The notes: generated from the letters alone by a model not told the origin. 64,000 nucleotides of DNA from UBA6770 sp965660875 (GCA_965660875.1 CBFIBQ010000001.1:62001-126000), one strand, 5' to 3'. Positions 44,656-54,615 are shown, numbered from the stretch's first letter. Made by a program: numbers and translations.

Positions 44656-46181
44656 AAGTCGAATTTAATCCCCTGTGCAAGCGGTAAATCGGTAGAGTAA
44701 TTTATTGTATTTGTTTGTCGGCGCATGTAAGTCTTCCAGGCATCAGAGCCGGACTCACGTCCTCCGCCTGTTTCTTTTTCTCCGCCAAATGCTCCACCAA
44801 TTTCTGCGCCCGACGTACCTATATTCACATTGGCTATTCCACAATCAGAGCCGGCTGCTGATAAGAAGCGCTCTGCTTCTCGCATATCGGTTGTCATTAT
44901 AGCAGAAGAAAGTCCTTGTTTTACCCCATTCTGAATGGCAATGGCCTCTTCAAGGTTGCTGCACTTCATCACGTACAAAATGGGGGCAAAAGTTTCATTT
45001 TGTACAATTTGGTATTCATTTGATGCTTCAGCAATTGCAGGTTTTACATAGCATCCAGACTCATAACCTTCACCCGACAAAACCCCGCCAGGCTCCAAGA
45101 GGTTACCACCAGCTGCTTTAACTTGTTCCAATGCGTTGGCATACATTTCAACGGCGGATTTGTCAATTAATGGACCCACGTGATTTTCTGTGTCAAGAGG
45201 ATTCCCTACTTTAAGCTGCTTATATGCAGCAGTTAACTTCTCAACTACTGTATCGTATATGCTTTCATGAATGATTAACCTCCTAGTAGAAGTACAACGC
45301 TGCCCTGCGGTGCCTACGGCGCCAAATACAGCTCCAATTACTGTTATGTCAATGTCTGCATTAGGAGTGATAATTATCGCGTTATTTCCACCCAATTCAA
45401 GTAATGAGCGGCCTAGCCGTTTTGCAACCTCTTCACCAACAATTTTTCCCATTCGGATAGACCCCGTTGCAGATACTAATGGAACTCTTGTATCCTTAGT
45501 CATTAGTTCACCTACCTGGTAATCTCCGTTAATTATGTTGCAAACCCCTTCTGGCACATCATTTTCTGCAGCTACTTCATTAAAGAGCTTCTGACAAGCA
45601 ATGGAGCAGAGTGGCGTTTTTTCAGATGCTTTCCAAACACACACGTCTCCACAAACCCATGCAAGGGCAGTATTCCAACACCACACCGCAACTGGAAAAT
45701 TAAATGCCGAAATGATACCTACTACTCCTAAAGGGTGCCATTGCTCGTACATTCTATGACCTGGACGCTCTGAATGCATAGTTAATCCATACAGCTGTCT
45801 GGATAGGCCAACAGCAAAATCGCAGATGTCTATCATTTCTTGAACCTCACCAAGTCCCTCTTGGTAAGACTTGCCCATTTCGTAGGTAACCAACATACCT
45901 AAAGCCTCTTTGTTTTCGCGCAGTTTTTCTCCAAATAGGCGAACAACTTCACCTCTTTTTGGTGCAGGCACTGTTCTCCAATGTTTAAAGGCCTCTTGTG
46001 CTTTGTTCATCACCTCTTCATAAGCTTCGGGAGTGGTGGTAGAAACCTCACCAATTAATTCACCATTTATTGGAGAGAAGGAGGAAATGTAGTTGTCACT
46101 TTCGATCCAATTTCTTCCGGTGCTTGTGCCCGTGTTTTTATTCGTAATGCCTAATTCTTGAAGTGTTGTTTTGATATCCAT
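44652..46181 (-). CDS. ALDH7-type aldehyde dehydrogenase (aminoadipate-semialdehyde type)
   Basis: NAD(P)-dependent aldehyde dehydrogenase of 509 residues. The catalytic cysteine is in FGAVGTAGQRCTSTRRLI, the general-base glutamate in LGRSLLELGGNNAII, and the cofactor motif SATGSIRMGK precedes them. PLGVVGIISAFNFPVAVWCW and the C-terminal GGGRESGSDAWKTYMRRQT are typical for the antiquitin/ALDH7 group, which oxidises alpha-aminoadipate semialdehyde in lysine breakdown or betaine aldehyde. No lysine catabolism genes lie beside it, so the substrate is uncertain. Confidence 0.9.
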   Translation of the reverse strand: MDIKTTLQELGITNKNTGTSTGRNWIESDNYISSFSPINGELIGEVSTTTPEAYEEVMNKAQEAFKHWRTVPAPKRGEVVRLFGEKLRENKEALGMLVTYEMGKSYQEGLGEVQEMIDICDFAVGLSRQLYGLTMHSERPGHRMYEQWHPLGVVGIISAFNFPVAVWCWNTALAWVCGDVCVWKASEKTPLCSIACQKLFNEVAAENDVPEGVCNIINGDYQVGELMTKDTRVPLVSATGSIRMGKIVGEEVAKRLGRSLLELGGNNAIIITPNADIDITVIGAVFGAVGTAGQRCTSTRRLIIHESIYDTVVEKLTAAYKQLKVGNPLDTENHVGPLIDKSAVEMYANALEQVKAAGGNLLEPGGVLSGEGYESGCYVKPAIAEASNEYQIVQNETFAPILYVMKCSNLEEAIAIQNGVKQGLSSAIMTTDMREAERFLSAAGSDCGIANVNIGTSGAEIGGAFGGEKETGGGRESGSDAWKTYMRRQTNTINYSTDLPLAQGIKFDF

Positions 46182-46189
46182 AAAGCTTA

Positions 46190-47515
46190 TTATTCCTCAG
46201 GTTTACTGTCATTATCCTTTTGCAACTCTTGATTCACCACTTTAGATTCAACGTCCACCGGTTTGGATTCAATCAATTCGTTTGATCTCATTAAACGGCT
46301 TGTTGCTTTGAGTATTCTAGGTAAATTATCTTCTTTCTCGCGTGTCATAAGGGCCAAAGTCATTATTCCACTACTTATCAGTATCATGTATAAGAGTACT
46401 CCATTGTCGAATAAGGATACATTGTACTGTGTTGGTATAGTAAAGAACAGCATGATTGTGATCAAACCACGTGGGGAAACAAATAACGAAGGCAACATGA
46501 ATTGATTGGCAAAAACTCTAAAAAACACGTATCGAATAATGAATAGAACGCCTAAAAAGATAAGAGCCAAAATAAACACCTCAATATTTACAAGACTCGC
46601 GATGGCTATGCTCATTCCAAATACTACAAAGAAAAAAGTGCGGACCACAAATGAGGTTTCTAAGGTGATGACTTTAAAGTAATTGAGCGTTTCTAAAATT
46701 TTGTCATCGTTTACATGCTTTTTCATAAAGCCTATAAAGAAAAGCTTGTGGTTGTTTACCAACAAACCAAAAAATAGAATAATCAAAAGGGAACTAATGT
46801 GCATGAGCTTACCCACAGCATAAAGCATCATCAATACTGAAATCAACAAAAACAACTTTGTGTGAGAGCTGATTTTTTGAAATACATAAGTTAAAAAATA
46901 ACTGAGTATAATGGCTACTAATAGGGTTAACCCTATATTTAAAAGTATACCTCCTACTACACTTTCTCCAGGAGGCGCCTCAAACCCCTCCAGCACAAAA
47001 TAGAACAACATAATGCCCAATATGTCAGAAAACGTGGATTCATAAATTAAAAACTCCTTTGGTTCCTCAGACAAGTTCACAACACTGGGTATCACAATAG
47101 CACTGCTCGTTATTGCTAGCGGAATGGCATAAATCAGTGCATTTCTGAACTCTGCCACAAAAAAATACTGAATTAATACCGTAAATATTGCAGAGGTGGT
47201 GATCAAAGCGAGCAAGGCAACTGTAAAGGACTTCCATATGATTGGCCACTTTTCTTTGGTAAGTTCAAGGTCTAAAGCCGCCTCTAAAACAATCATCACC
47301 AAACCTACTATTCCCAAAAACTCTAATATCGGAAACCAATTTTTACTCTCCAATGGGCTTTGAAAATAGTGTAGCGATTGAGTAATTAATATTCCCGTAG
47401 CGATTAGCATAATAACCGCAGGAATATTGGTTCGCTTGGCAAATACGTTGTACAAATGTGACAGGATAATCAGACCACAGAGCACAATAATTATTATGTA
47501 AGGACTTATACCCAT
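46190..47515 (-). CDS. Cation:proton antiporter (CPA family)
   Basis: Inner-membrane antiporter of 441 residues with about twelve hydrophobic segments and a hydrophilic tail rich in Glu, Asp and Lys after residue about 395. EFLGIVGLVMIVLEAALDLE and TSSAIVIPSVVNLSEEPKEF (an SSAIVIPS relative of the CPA discontinuous-helix motif), then FSDILGIMLFYFVLEG with the conserved Asp, support an Na+/H+ or K+/H+ exchanger of the NhaP/Kef type. Its ATG overlaps the stop of the upstream exported-protein gene (TAATG), so they are translationally coupled. Confidence 0.88.
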   Translation of the reverse strand: MGISPYIIIIVLCGLIILSHLYNVFAKRTNIPAVIMLIATGILITQSLHYFQSPLESKNWFPILEFLGIVGLVMIVLEAALDLELTKEKWPIIWKSFTVALLALITTSAIFTVLIQYFFVAEFRNALIYAIPLAITSSAIVIPSVVNLSEEPKEFLIYESTFSDILGIMLFYFVLEGFEAPPGESVVGGILLNIGLTLLVAIILSYFLTYVFQKISSHTKLFLLISVLMMLYAVGKLMHISSLLIILFFGLLVNNHKLFFIGFMKKHVNDDKILETLNYFKVITLETSFVVRTFFFVVFGMSIAIASLVNIEVFILALIFLGVLFIIRYVFFRVFANQFMLPSLFVSPRGLITIMLFFTIPTQYNVSLFDNGVLLYMILISSGIMTLALMTREKEDNLPRILKATSRLMRSNELIESKPVDVESKVVNQELQKDNDSKPEE

Positions 47516-48378
47516 TACTCTCCCTTTGTATCGTCGTTAGCAATAATTGGCAAGCTGTTGGCTATTTGTGCGGCCAAAGCAGGCATGCTTTCTACAATGA
47601 TGTCTTTTTGGCTGTTTACTCGGCTCGAAAAATAGGTTTTTGCTATACCAGAGTAAATTTCATACCCATGAGTGTAAATGGAGTAATGTACTTTAATTTC
47701 TCGCTGGTACTCATCAGATTCGTAAGCACGATAATCCAAACCCTGCATGGGCCCAATATCAAATTGATTGATAAAAACGTAAAGCACCGAGCCATATTTC
47801 CCGTGTAAATAGTCAAATAGATCGGCATCTGAAAAGGTTCGTGCCATAAACCGTTCTTGGCCATCGTTATCGGTTTTTATTTGACCCTGCTCCAACCGAG
47901 CACCATGCGGTGCAGTTTCGGGTGTTTTTTTCTTTTTAAGTTTAGCGAAGCTTACCTTTTTTGGTGCCTCCTCTTCTTTTTCCAGTACTCTATAGTCTCT
48001 ACTCGATTTGCCATAAATTGAAAATAAATCCTTTTGTCTTTCTTCGTCATTTGCCAACATCCTTACTACTCGGTACTTTGCATCCGTTTCAATGAAAATT
48101 AGGTTGTCCAAACCTGTACGAAAGTTGGATACTATTTGTTGGAAGTTTGTTCCATCATTTTGCCCGATACTCCTATCCACTGAAGATTTGTACATAATCG
48201 GTTCAAAAGGTACCAGCATTAAGGTTGGTTGCGCAGTTGGAGTCCAAACGGTATCGTTTTTAAACTTGGCAACTTTATTCTCAAAGGTACGCATAGTCTC
48301 GTCTTGCGCAGAGCAAAATACGGCTGCGAACAAAAGAAGTAAGACTAATATCGTTTTTATATTATTCACGGAAAACAT
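47515..48378 (-). CDS. Exported protein of unknown function, coupled to antiporter
   Basis: A 287-residue protein with signal peptide (ILVLLLLFAAVFCSAQ). The mature part begins with an amphipathic stretch, has a Lys/Glu-rich central loop (LEKEEEAPKKVSFAKLKKKK) and a conserved-looking FINQFDIGPMQGLDYRAYES near residue 215. There is no T9SS tail or lipobox. The one-nucleotide overlap with the antiporter gene suggests a joint function in the envelope, but no family is recognised. Confidence 0.7.
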   Translation of the reverse strand: MFSVNNIKTILVLLLLFAAVFCSAQDETMRTFENKVAKFKNDTVWTPTAQPTLMLVPFEPIMYKSSVDRSIGQNDGTNFQQIVSNFRTGLDNLIFIETDAKYRVVRMLANDEERQKDLFSIYGKSSRDYRVLEKEEEAPKKVSFAKLKKKKTPETAPHGARLEQGQIKTDNDGQERFMARTFSDADLFDYLHGKYGSVLYVFINQFDIGPMQGLDYRAYESDEYQREIKVHYSIYTHGYEIYSGIAKTYFSSRVNSQKDIIVESMPALAAQIANSLPIIANDDTKGE

Positions 48379-48465
48379 AGGCTAAAATTAAAAGCCTTTG
48401 ACAAGCATTGTGCCTAACTGTAACTGCTTTTGTTCACAGTAACTTGTTGCTTGGAATTACGGCTA

Positions 48466-49812
48466 CTACTTAAACATTTTAAATACGTCGTTTCCGTTCG
48501 CAAGAACGAATAAGGATAACAGCAGTATAATCCCCACCATTTGGGCATATTCTAGAAATTTCTCATTTGGCTTTCGACCAGTAAAAATTTCATAAAGGGT
48601 AAACATTACATGTCCTCCATCAAGCGCAGGAATCGGTAATAAGTTCATCACCGCTAGCATAATGCTTAGAAAAGCTGTTATTTCCCAAAAGGACTGCCAG
48701 TCCCAAACCGGTGGAAATAATCCACCTATTGCGGCAAAGCCCCCTACCCCTTTGTAGGCCCCTGTACTCGGTGTAAAAATGAGTTTCAGTTGGCGCAAAT
48801 AGCCACTGATTTGATTGTTTGCTTTGGCAATTCCCGCAGGAAAGGAAGCAAAAAAGCCAAACTCTTTTGTTTCTAGCTCATAATACCCCAGCTTTTGCAG
48901 GTCCTCCAAGCCAATAAGCGAATTCATTACTCCTATTTGACCTTTTTCATTGATCAAAACCTCAACATCAAAAATGCTCCCTTCGCGCTCTATAGTTAAT
49001 TGAACCCGCTCATTTTTATATGCTTTCAATACCTCCTTGTATTGATCAAAGTACTTGTACTCCTTGCCGTTAACCGCACGAATAATATCTCTCTTTTTCA
49101 AGTCCGCATCTTTGTTGTGGCTGCTTTCCGGAATTGCACCAATCATGAATGGCGTGCGATACAGAAACAATAATTTCTTGTTTTTGTCAATCAGCTGTGA
49201 AATGAAGTCTTCGGGAATCTCAATTGCTTCTCTGGTTCCATCTTCACGCTCCACATTTACCGCACCACCATAAAGCATCTCGCCTGTAATGGAAGAAAAA
49301 CGCTCTATCTCTTTTCCATTGATATCTATGATGCGGTCACCATTTTGAAAGCCCATGTCGCTGGCAATAGAATCTACTACCCACATTCCATCAGAGAGGT
49401 TTTCATTGGGTAAGTATTTCTCACCCCAAGTAAACAGTACCAAGGAATGAATAAACATGGCCAACAATACATTTACAGTTACGCCACCCAATAAAATAAT
49501 AAGTCTTTGCCATGCCGGTTTGCTTCTAAACTCCCAGTCTTTCGGCTCGCTTTTTAATTGGTCAGTGTCCATAGACTCATCAACCATTCCTGCTATTTTT
49601 ACATAACCTCCAAGAGGTATCCAGCCTATGCCGTATTCGGTTTCACCCCGCTTATATTTGAATAGCGAGAACTTCCAATCAAAAAACATGTAAAACTTTT
49701 CGACCTTCGCCCCAAAAACCTTTGCAGGAATAAAGTGACCCAACTCGTGCAGCACTACTAAAATCGATAGGCTCAAAAAAAACTGAGCAGCTTTAATTAA
49801 AATGTCTTCCAT
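48466..49812 (-). CDS. rseP: RIP metalloprotease RseP (site-2 protease)
   Basis: Inner-membrane zinc protease that cuts anti-sigma factors or remnant signal peptides within the membrane. The zinc motif HELGH is at residues 22-26 in the first helix, and the third ligand is in NLLPIPALDGGHVMF near residue 395. Two PDZ domains lie between, as in proteobacterial RseP (for example NGDRIIDINGKEIERF and LKKRDIIRAVNGKEYKYF). It lies 93 nt downstream of dxr, an arrangement common in bacteria. It could process the transmembrane anti-sigma-like proteins encoded at 38-44 kb; that is only a suggestion. Confidence 0.95.
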   Translation of the reverse strand: MEDILIKAAQFFLSLSILVVLHELGHFIPAKVFGAKVEKFYMFFDWKFSLFKYKRGETEYGIGWIPLGGYVKIAGMVDESMDTDQLKSEPKDWEFRSKPAWQRLIILLGGVTVNVLLAMFIHSLVLFTWGEKYLPNENLSDGMWVVDSIASDMGFQNGDRIIDINGKEIERFSSITGEMLYGGAVNVEREDGTREAIEIPEDFISQLIDKNKKLLFLYRTPFMIGAIPESSHNKDADLKKRDIIRAVNGKEYKYFDQYKEVLKAYKNERVQLTIEREGSIFDVEVLINEKGQIGVMNSLIGLEDLQKLGYYELETKEFGFFASFPAGIAKANNQISGYLRQLKLIFTPSTGAYKGVGGFAAIGGLFPPVWDWQSFWEITAFLSIMLAVMNLLPIPALDGGHVMFTLYEIFTGRKPNEKFLEYAQMVGIILLLSLFVLANGNDVFKMFK

Positions 49813-49905
49813 ACAAAAGATTGTTTTGAGCGCGCAAAATTGCGCATTTGGTTCAAGCGGACGAAATTATCTCTTACTAATCTGTTCTTTACCGGATAAA
49901 AAAGG

Positions 49906-51081
49906 TTAATATCCAACTTTTGAAACCAGGTTTTGTGCACACTTTCTAGCCTCATCATCGGTCTCCACATAATCTTCGTAAGTTGGCTTTGCAATGAAAT
50001 GCACCGTATTCATGGTTTGTTCATTAATCTCAGCTATATCTAAGAACTTTATCTTATCCTCTAAAAATGACTGCACCGCAACCTCGTTCGCGGCATTTAA
50101 AACACAAGCCGAATTTCCTTTGTTATCCAGCGCTTTAAAAGCAAGGTCTAGATTTTTAAAGGTTCTACGATCCGGTTGTTCAAAGGTGAGGCTGGGGTAA
50201 TCCATAAAATTGAATCTGGGAAAGTCGCTAGGAATTCGGTTTGGGTATGCTATTGCATACTGAATGGGTAGCTTCATATCGGGTAAACCCATCTGGGCTT
50301 TCATGCTTCCATCTTCGAACTGAACTATGGAGTGGATGATAGATTGTGGATGTACAATAACATCGATTTGTTCCGTTTCGAGCGCAAATAACCACTTGGC
50401 CTCAATTACTTCCAGCCCTTTATTCATAAGACTTGCAGAATCTATCGTGATTTTTGCTCCCATATCCCAATTCGGATGTTTAAGTGCTTGAGCCTTGGTA
50501 ACAGATAAAAGTTCGTCTCGAGTTTTACCTCTAAATGGACCTCCAGAAGCGGTCAAGTAAATTTTTTCTATTTTGTTGTGAAACTCACCCGATAGGCATT
50601 GAAAAATAGCGGAGTGTTCAGAGTCTACGGGGTATATATTTACGCCTTTAGCTCGGGCCAACTCGGTTACAATTTCACCCGCTACTACTAGGGTTTCCTT
50701 ATTGGCTAATGCAATGTTTTTTCCAGCATTAATCGCCGAGAGAGTTGGCTTTAATCCGGCATAGCCAACCAATGCAGTAAGTACTACATCAATTTCGGAC
50801 ATTTCTACTACTTGAGACAAAGCCTCACTGCCCGCGAAGACTTTAATATCATCTTCCCACAATGCATTTTTTACGTATTCAAATTGCGCTTCGTCAACAA
50901 TAACAACTGTATTGGGTTTGAATTTTTTTGCCTGCTCTATCAGTAGTTTAGCGCTGGTGTTAACGGTTAACACCTCCACTGTAAACTTATCGGAGTGTGC
51001 TGCTATCACGTCAAGTGCCTGAGTCCCAATACTCCCACTTGACCCTAAAATAGCTACTCCTTTTGGTTTTTCTTTTTCCAT
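49906..51081 (-). CDS. dxr: 1-deoxy-D-xylulose 5-phosphate reductoisomerase
   Basis: Second step of the non-mevalonate isoprenoid pathway: converts DXP to MEP with NADPH. Signatures: GVAILGSSGSIGTQALDVI (NADPH), NIALANKETLVVAGE, YPVDSEHSAIFQ (metal site), LTASGGPFRG and IDVIVHPQSIIHSIVQFEDG. I start at MEKEKPKG (51081) instead of an upstream in-frame ATG at 51135, because a perfect -7 box TATTTTTG lies at 51090-51097, between them. 391 residues is the normal length. Confidence 0.96.
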   Translation of the reverse strand: MEKEKPKGVAILGSSGSIGTQALDVIAAHSDKFTVEVLTVNTSAKLLIEQAKKFKPNTVVIVDEAQFEYVKNALWEDDIKVFAGSEALSQVVEMSEIDVVLTALVGYAGLKPTLSAINAGKNIALANKETLVVAGEIVTELARAKGVNIYPVDSEHSAIFQCLSGEFHNKIEKIYLTASGGPFRGKTRDELLSVTKAQALKHPNWDMGAKITIDSASLMNKGLEVIEAKWLFALETEQIDVIVHPQSIIHSIVQFEDGSMKAQMGLPDMKLPIQYAIAYPNRIPSDFPRFNFMDYPSLTFEQPDRRTFKNLDLAFKALDNKGNSACVLNAANEVAVQSFLEDKIKFLDIAEINEQTMNTVHFIAKPTYEDYVETDDEARKCAQNLVSKVGY

Positions 51082-51089
51082 TATTCTTG

Positions 51090-51097
51090 CAAAAATA
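51090..51097 (-). promoter_or_regulatory. -7 box TATTTTTG of dxr
   Basis: Perfect consensus on the minus strand, ending 8 nt before the ATG at 51081. It excludes the longer in-frame start at 51135. Confidence 0.55.
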
Positions 51098-51151
51098 GCC
51101 TTTTGATGCGGGGTGAAATAAAGATATCCCTTCAATGAAATAAAAACGGAA

Positions 51152-51159
51152 TACTTTTG
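51152..51159 (+). promoter_or_regulatory. -7 box TACTTTTG of porZ
   Basis: Perfect consensus 8 nt before the first porZ ATG (51168). The leader is very short or absent. Confidence 0.5.
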
Positions 51160-51167
51160 TTTTTTAA

Positions 51168-53486
51168 ATGCTTATGCGAATTCTTTCAGTCTTTTACGCT
51201 TTAATACTTAGCTCGGTTTCGTTTGCTCAATCTGTTCCCATTGGGCAATGGCAAGATCATTTAACGTATAGCAATGTTCAATTTGTAGAATTGGCAAACG
51301 ATAAAGTTTACGCTGCCTCCGAGAGCGGATTGTTTTCCGTTGAACCCACTGAAAACTCCATAAGTCGTTTGAGCACAATCAACGGGCTCTCTGGAATTAA
51401 AGCAACAGCAATGGGTAGCTTAAGTAGCTCCGCGCCTTTGTTTGTAGGATACGAGGATGGGGTTATTGATGTAGTTTCTAGCGGAAATATTATATCCGTT
51501 GTTGATGTAAGAAGGTCGAGTATTATTGGAAACAAACAAATCAATCACTTCAACTTTTACGATCCAAACACGTGTTATGTAAGCACTGGCTTTGGTATTC
51601 TTCAATACGACATTTCACGAAATGAAGTGAAAGAAACCTTTTTAATCGGGTCGAACGGAGCGTATATTTTTGTCAACAGTACCGCTGTTTTTGAAAATCG
51701 TTTGTGGGCAGCAACAGATTCAGGCGTTTACAGCGCGGTATTGGATAACAGCCTTTTTGATCCTGCAAGCTGGAGTAAGGATACCAGTTTAAAGGACTCC
51801 ATTTCTACTTATAATCATATTGTAGCCAATCGCTTTGGGCTATTTTTAAGTCATAACATTAATGGCTTCCGAAACGATAAACTTTATCAAAGAACAAACA
51901 GTGGTTGGGTTCAAATTTTGGGTGACACTCCTGAAGATTTCAATGACCTTTCAGCAAGCGATGAATACTTGGCAATAGCTAATAGTACCAGCATAGAGGT
52001 ATATAAATCTGGGAATTTTAATCAAGCCCATCAGCGCCTATTTGCCGTAGACGAAAACTCTATTCTGGGTAGTGCGGTTAGATACAGTAGTTCTGGTGAA
52101 ATTTGGGCAGGAACTATCAATCAAGGCCTGATTAACAGTAGAAACCCTTTCGATAACGATCAGTTTTTGATTGATGGACCCGTTTCTACAAAGGCTTTTC
52201 GCCTAAACTATTCCTTTGATGAGGTTTTTGTAAGTGGTGGTGGACATTCCGACATACAAGTAAGAACCAATACAAGAGCTGAGGTTTCTGTTTTTGATGG
52301 CTCTGAGTGGTCGCTTTATTCTGGTGAAACCAATGCCGCGTTGGATAGCATAGAAGACATCATCAATGTATCGGTAAACCCGTTGAATAGTGAAGAATTT
52401 GCGTTGGCAAGTATGAATAACGGATTGATTGTAATTAACGGTGAAGTGGTAAAGGCTACTTATAATTTTAGTAACAGCCCTTTGGAAGAGCAAGGAAACA
52501 CGGGAGCAACCTTTGTAACTGGGGTTCAATATGATGCCGAGGGAAATTTATGGGTGTCCAATAGCATAACCACCAACCCCATTAAAGTACTTACTGTCGA
52601 CAACGAATGGGTAACTTTTGAAAATGGAGACGGCGGAGGCACTGCAGTTACCAATCAACTTTTAGTAACCAGCAACAATCAGGTGTGGCAAAATCGTCCT
52701 GGAGCGGGAATCTACGTTTTAGGGTACAACGGTACGATAGATAATTTTACTGATGATGATTTTTTAGTACTTCTGGAAGGCAGTGGAAATGGCGCACTCG
52801 CGAGTAATGATGTAACGGCTATGGCAGAAGACGCCGATGGAAACGTCTGGGTAGGTACCAACATAGGTCTAACGGTGTTTTATAATACCGCAGATCTATT
52901 GGAGCGCAACTCTTTTGATGGTTCAGAAGTGCTGATTGAGCAAGATGGACAGACACAGGTGCTTTTCGAGAATCAATTTATTACCGACATTGTAGTAGAC
53001 CCAGCAAACAGGAAGTGGTTTTCTACTCGCGGTGCAGGTGTGTATTTGATGTCGGCTGACGGTACACGCGAGTTGGCACACTTTACAGAAGAAAACTCAC
53101 CTTTGTATTCGAATAATGTAAATAGTATAGCGATTTTACCACGCACGGGGGAGTTGTTTTTTGGAACCGAAAAGGGTGTAATTGGATACCGCGGTGAAGC
53201 CACTTTGGGTAATGAAACACTAGAGGAAATGTTGGTTTACCCAAACCCAGTGCCTCCCAATTATAATGGAGTTGTGGGTATCAGTGGGTTAACCGATAAC
53301 GCAGAAGTAATTATAGCTGACGTTGGCGGCAATGTGGTCCGTCGACTAATTTCAAACGGAGGGCAAGCCGTGTGGGACTTACTAAATCAAAATGGAAATA
53401 AAGTAGTTAACGGAGTCTATCTTATTTATTCCGTGTCAAATGACGGTTCGCAAAAGGCCGTAAAGAAAGTACTCGTGGAGCGCTAA
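51168..53486 (+). CDS. porZ: PorZ-like T9SS beta-propeller protein
   Basis: Cell-surface component of the type IX secretion system attachment complex. In Porphyromonas, PorZ helps deliver anionic lipopolysaccharide to the PorU sortase. The 772-residue protein has a signal peptide (LILSSVSFAQ) and then IGQWQDHLTYSNVQFVE, the characteristic PorZ opening. Two-component-regulator-type propeller blades follow (LWAATDSGVYSAV, NVWVGTNIGLTVFYN, RKWFSTRGAGVYLMS). The C-terminus is a T9SS-like tail (LVYPNPVPPNYNGVVGIS..NGVYLIYSVSND). ATG 51174 is an alternative start. It is convergent with the following gene, without a spacer. Confidence 0.88.
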   Translation: MLMRILSVFYALILSSVSFAQSVPIGQWQDHLTYSNVQFVELANDKVYAASESGLFSVEPTENSISRLSTINGLSGIKATAMGSLSSSAPLFVGYEDGVIDVVSSGNIISVVDVRRSSIIGNKQINHFNFYDPNTCYVSTGFGILQYDISRNEVKETFLIGSNGAYIFVNSTAVFENRLWAATDSGVYSAVLDNSLFDPASWSKDTSLKDSISTYNHIVANRFGLFLSHNINGFRNDKLYQRTNSGWVQILGDTPEDFNDLSASDEYLAIANSTSIEVYKSGNFNQAHQRLFAVDENSILGSAVRYSSSGEIWAGTINQGLINSRNPFDNDQFLIDGPVSTKAFRLNYSFDEVFVSGGGHSDIQVRTNTRAEVSVFDGSEWSLYSGETNAALDSIEDIINVSVNPLNSEEFALASMNNGLIVINGEVVKATYNFSNSPLEEQGNTGATFVTGVQYDAEGNLWVSNSITTNPIKVLTVDNEWVTFENGDGGGTAVTNQLLVTSNNQVWQNRPGAGIYVLGYNGTIDNFTDDDFLVLLEGSGNGALASNDVTAMAEDADGNVWVGTNIGLTVFYNTADLLERNSFDGSEVLIEQDGQTQVLFENQFITDIVVDPANRKWFSTRGAGVYLMSADGTRELAHFTEENSPLYSNNVNSIAILPRTGELFFGTEKGVIGYRGEATLGNETLEEMLVYPNPVPPNYNGVVGISGLTDNAEVIIADVGGNVVRRLISNGGQAVWDLLNQNGNKVVNGVYLIYSVSNDGSQKAVKKVLVER

Positions 53487-53798
53487 CTATCGCGCTTCTA
53501 AAAGTAGGGCTTTGTACTCTTGGATTTCCTCCAAGTTGATGGGGTTTTCAGGTTTTGACATAAGCATCATCAAGTACTCAAAACTGGTTTCGTCTTCTTC
53601 TCCTCTTTCTTCAAAAACATCAATTTCAAAACCCTTATGCTCCTGAATGTGCTCATAAACCAAACGCGTAACTTTAGTAAGTGTAGGGTTTCCCGCTGCT
53701 TTAAAAACCTCTCTTAGTTCAATTAAAGCGGTAATTAAACTTTCACTTTCGAATCCCTCTTTCTTAAATATCTTTAATGCGTTATCTAGTTCTTTCAT
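53487..53798 (-). CDS. Small helical cytosolic protein of unknown function
   Basis: A 103-residue acidic protein, apparently all helix, without signal peptide or membrane segment. Its stop is directly adjacent to the porZ stop, with no spacer. It is 92 nt downstream of lspA on the same strand and may be read by run-through. I do not recognise a family. Confidence 0.65.
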   Translation of the reverse strand: MKELDNALKIFKKEGFESESLITALIELREVFKAAGNPTLTKVTRLVYEHIQEHKGFEIDVFEERGEEDETSFEYLMMLMSKPENPINLEEIQEYKALLLEAR

Positions 53799-53890
53799 GT
53801 CAAAAATTTGAACTTCAAAATTAGTATTCTGTTGATTCTATTGGATGGATTATTTTATTTTAAATTGACTGATAATACTTGCTTGCTTCT

Positions 53891-54550
53891 TCAGTCTTTT
53901 ATACTTTCTATGTGCTCCTCCTCTGTTTCGTTTTTGGGCTTCGGTTTTTTGCCGTAAAAACGCTCTTGAAAAACCGCAATGGAAATTACTCCAGTTGATA
54001 TTGCCGTATCTGCTATGTTGAATACCGGTCTAAAAAACATAAAGGGGTCACCGCCCAAAACGGGCAGCCAATCTGGGTATACACCGCTAACTATCGGAAA
54101 ATAAAGCATATCTACTACCTTGCCGTACATAAGTTTGGAGTACCCTCCAGCTTCCGGCATAAAAGACGCAATTTGATGGTACGAATCATTGAACCACACG
54201 CCGTAAAAAACAGAATCAATTATATTGCCTAATGCTCCAGCAAATATCAGCGCAATACAAACCACTAAACCTGTAGGGCTTTGCTTCCTTATCAAATAGA
54301 TCAAATAGAAAAGGATACCAAAGACGGCTAAAACTCTAAACGACGTGAGAAATAGCTTGCCATATTCTCCAGCAAATTCCATCCCAAAAGCCATTCCATT
54401 GTTTTCCGTGAAATGAATGTAAAACCAATTCCCGGCTACACTATACTCCTGCCCTAAGTACATGGTCGTTTTTACCCACACTTTGCTCCACTGATCTATA
54501 ATTAAGACTCCGAGGGCTACAATTAAGGCGATTATGGTCTTTCTGTTCAT
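53891..54550 (-). CDS. lspA: Lipoprotein signal peptidase (signal peptidase II)
   Basis: Inner-membrane aspartic protease that cleaves signal peptides from diacylated prolipoproteins. Four membrane helices are seen in 219 residues. Catalytic aspartates lie in GALGNIIDSVFYG and VFNIADTAISTG. ENNGMAFGMEF is the conserved substrate-side motif. The loop between the aspartates is longer than in E. coli (164 residues total), as is usual in Bacteroidota. It follows the DksA-like gene and ileS on the same strand, but a hairpin with a T run lies only 10 nt upstream of its ATG. Confidence 0.95.
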   Translation of the reverse strand: MNRKTIIALIVALGVLIIDQWSKVWVKTTMYLGQEYSVAGNWFYIHFTENNGMAFGMEFAGEYGKLFLTSFRVLAVFGILFYLIYLIRKQSPTGLVVCIALIFAGALGNIIDSVFYGVWFNDSYHQIASFMPEAGGYSKLMYGKVVDMLYFPIVSGVYPDWLPVLGGDPFMFFRPVFNIADTAISTGVISIAVFQERFYGKKPKPKNETEEEHIESIKD

Positions 54551-54559
54551 ATTACCATT

Positions 54560-54592
54560 AAAAAAAGTCCCTTTGGACTGCCAGAGGGACTT
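54560..54592 (-). terminator. Terminator-like hairpin between the DksA-like gene and lspA
   Basis: On the minus strand AAGTCCCT and AGGGACTT form an 8 bp stem with an inner TGG/CCA pairing, followed by a run of seven T. It ends 10 nt before the lspA ATG, so it either ends the ileS transcript or attenuates lspA. Confidence 0.75.
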
Positions 54593-54615
54593 TATTCATT
54601 AAACCTTTTAATTAA

